Shown in pieces: positions 62,747 through 64,000 of a stretch of DNA of 64,000 nt (positions are counted from its first letter, which is position 1; the number at the start of each line of letters is the position of its first letter). The translations under genes and the position numbers were made by a program. Under the pieces are notes generated by a model. That model was not told the origin of the DNA, ran no database searches, and worked only from the letters and a program-made list of their open reading frames with translations. Source of the DNA: Algoriphagus sp. PAP.12 (GTDB lineage: Bacteria; Bacteroidota; Bacteroidia; Cytophagales; Cyclobacteriaceae); NCBI RefSeq assembly GCF_026652115.1, contig NZ_JAPPSQ010000007.1, positions 171,525 through 235,524 of the forward strand, written 5' to 3'.

Positions 62747-63712
62747 ATGATTTTGTCATATGTTGCTGTATTCTTGATTTTTCTACTGCTAGGATTAGTT
62801 TACTATCGCTTGGCTGTAAAATTTGGGATATTTGACACCCCAAATCAAAGAAGTTCTCATACAAAAGCGACAGTTAGAGGAGGAGGGATTTTATTCCCAT
62901 TTGCGGTTATTTTATGGTGGTTGATTTTTGATTTTCAAAACACCTGGATGTTGATTGGAATGCTTTGGATTTCGTCCATAAGTATGTTGGATGATATTTA
63001 TTCCTTATCCAGAAAATTGAGGTTTGGAATTCAGTTTTTAGCATTGACTATGGCATTCTATGATCTGGATGTTTTTCAAATGATAGACTGGTATTATTTG
63101 CCAATATTTTATTTCATTGGTTTGGGTGTGATAAACGCCGTAAACTTTATGGATGGAATCAATGGAATGACAGGTGTCTATGGATTGGTTTTCTTTTCAA
63201 GCTTATTAGCCGTCAATCAATATATGCCTTATTTCCAAAATGAACTTCTTCATTATGAAATTTTGGCGATTTGCGTTTTCCTATTTTTCAATTTTAGGAA
63301 GAAGGCAATTATGTTTGCTGGTGACATTGGCAGTATTTCCATAGCCTATTTGATGATTTATTTTTTGACCAAATGGTACATTACTGTAGGAAATTGGACC
63401 ATCATATTGTTTTTGGCAGTTTATGGCGTAGATGTTTTTATTACCATTGTTCAAAGGATACAGAATGGGGAAAAGGTGACAGAACCTCATAGGACACATT
63501 TATACCAGAGGTTGGTCAATCAAACAAAAATTCCTCATGTAATCGTGTCTGTGGTTTATGCAATACTTCAATTTGGAATAAATTTAGGTTTCTTCATTTT
63601 ACCAAAAGGATACCCAGAGCCAAGAACGGCATTCGCCTTTTTAATTATTCTTGGATTGATTTATCTAATGATTAAGAGGAGATTTCAATCAATTGAAAAA
63701 ACTGTAGAATAA
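62747..63712 (+). CDS. WecA/WbpL-type undecaprenyl-phosphate sugar-1-phosphate transferase
   Basis: A 321-residue polytopic inner-membrane enzyme with about 10-11 helices that starts lipid-linked repeat units by moving HexNAc-1-phosphate (or a deoxy derivative) to undecaprenyl phosphate. Seen: DTPNQRSSHTKATVRGGGILFP, the double aspartate in SMLDDIYSLSRKLRFGIQ, NAVNFMDGINGMTG, FAGDIGSISIAY and the C-terminal EPHRTHLYQRLV, in the order of the PNPT family; the last motif and length suit the WbpL/WecA branch rather than MraY. No other initiating transferase is seen in the window, so it may prime one or both polysaccharides. It has its own promoter. Confidence 0.87.
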   Translation: MILSYVAVFLIFLLLGLVYYRLAVKFGIFDTPNQRSSHTKATVRGGGILFPFAVILWWLIFDFQNTWMLIGMLWISSISMLDDIYSLSRKLRFGIQFLALTMAFYDLDVFQMIDWYYLPIFYFIGLGVINAVNFMDGINGMTGVYGLVFFSSLLAVNQYMPYFQNELLHYEILAICVFLFFNFRKKAIMFAGDIGSISIAYLMIYFLTKWYITVGNWTIILFLAVYGVDVFITIVQRIQNGEKVTEPHRTHLYQRLVNQTKIPHVIVSVVYAILQFGINLGFFILPKGYPEPRTAFAFLIILGLIYLMIKRRFQSIEKTVE

Positions 63713-63731
63713 TTCAATTTATTTATAGAAA

Positions 63732-64000
63732 TCAATCAAAAACCTTCTCAAAATAAATCGAGCTCTTATTTTTAGATCCTTTTGAATCAACTTCTAATGC
63801 ATATTTAGACTCCAATGAATAGGGGAAAAGCAAACTCAGGTAATCGGGTGTTTTGATGGACAAATTGGGAACCCTGTGAATTTGATGATTCCCTATGATT
63901 TAGATGGAAGAAAGTGTTCCGAGAATTGGGCTTCAAAACCAAAAAATGCTTCTTGAGAAATAGTTGAATTACCGTAAATAAAAAAAGGCTTCCGGACCCC
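63732..64000 (-). pseudogene. Possible decayed or frameshifted 3' end of a minus-strand gene entering from the right edge
   Basis: On the minus strand the edge translates in one frame as KPFFIYGNSTISQEAFFG and on to HFLPSKS, stopping at 63893-63895. A second frame then gives protein-like sequence (RVPNLSIKTPDYLSLLF, then KSSIYFEKVFD) ending with TGA at 63732-63734. Both pieces look coding and together could be one C-terminus broken by a frameshift near 63885, or the first piece may simply be the end of an intact gene. No family recognised. The rest of 63713-64000 shows no other feature. Confidence 0.25.

Noticed and set aside
1..64000. CRISPR arrays, tRNA or rRNA genes
   Set aside because: No regularly spaced direct repeats and no cloverleaf- or rRNA-like sequence was noticed on either strand.

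Overview
The window comes from an AT-rich genome of the phylum Bacteroidota, most likely a Cytophagales/Cyclobacteriaceae-type bacterium (genus not decidable from sequence alone). Evidence: promoters of the TAnnTTTG type, almost no Shine-Dalgarno sequences, a very large cell-surface protein with a PKD domain and the C-terminal sorting domain of the type IX secretion system (T9SS), and typical Bacteroidota export proteins. Apart from a penicillin-acylase-family 3' end and a small membrane protein at the left edge and a possible broken gene at the right edge, the window is one long surface-polysaccharide region, all on the + strand.

Layout. (1) 1530-6136: winged-helix regulator, a six-SLBB Wza-like outer-membrane exporter and UDP-glucose dehydrogenase, closed by a terminator at 6151. 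(2) 6335-24854: a legionaminic-acid-type nonulosonate pathway (4,6-dehydratase, aminotransferase, synthase, hydrolysing 2-epimerase, CBS/nucleotidyltransferase, CMP-transferase, NeuD-type acetyltransferase), a Wzx flippase, a Wzy-like polymerase, a Wzz-like chain-length protein, six glycosyltransferases and a Wzi-like protein. (3) 25106-49490: a TviB-type dehydrogenase, Wza lipoprotein, Wzc tyrosine kinase, ABC flippase, QdtB/FdtB-type aminotransferase, many GT2/GT4 glycosyltransferases, a second Wzy/WaaL-like protein, a CapK-like adenylate-forming enzyme, an AsnB-like amidotransferase, two tandem sugar 3,4-ketoisomerase cupins and an N-acyltransferase (dTDP-3-acetamido-3,6-dideoxyhexose pathway). 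(4) 49743-60498: a 2068-residue lectin-like T9SS surface protein followed with no gap by a second NeuB/NeuC/NeuA set and a second AsnB-like amidotransferase, closed by a strong terminator at 60548. (5) 60643-63712: an orphan possible beta-helix protein and a WecA/WbpL-type initiating phosphoglycosyltransferase.

How it works together: the sugar-nucleotide enzymes make CMP-nonulosonates, UDP-uronic acids and a dTDP-3-amino sugar; the glycosyltransferases assemble repeat units on undecaprenyl phosphate, primed perhaps by the protein at 62747; Wzx or the ABC flippase, the Wzy proteins and Wzz/Wzc polymerise; Wza/SLBB/Wzi proteins export and anchor. There appear to be two parallel assembly systems.

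The most interesting undescribed signal is regulatory. The two transcription units that begin at 1530 and 25106 share the same inverted repeat (TGAGTA-N7-TACTCA), whose 7-base spacer overlaps the promoter -7 element, and each also carries further downstream a hairpin followed at identical spacing by a 20/21-identical element containing GCGAAGC, reminiscent of the RfaH/NusG-paralogue 'ops' element of enterobacterial polysaccharide operons. The regulator encoded at 1530 is the obvious candidate for the repeat. A second notable feature is the lectin-like T9SS adhesin that abuts a nonulosonate pathway.
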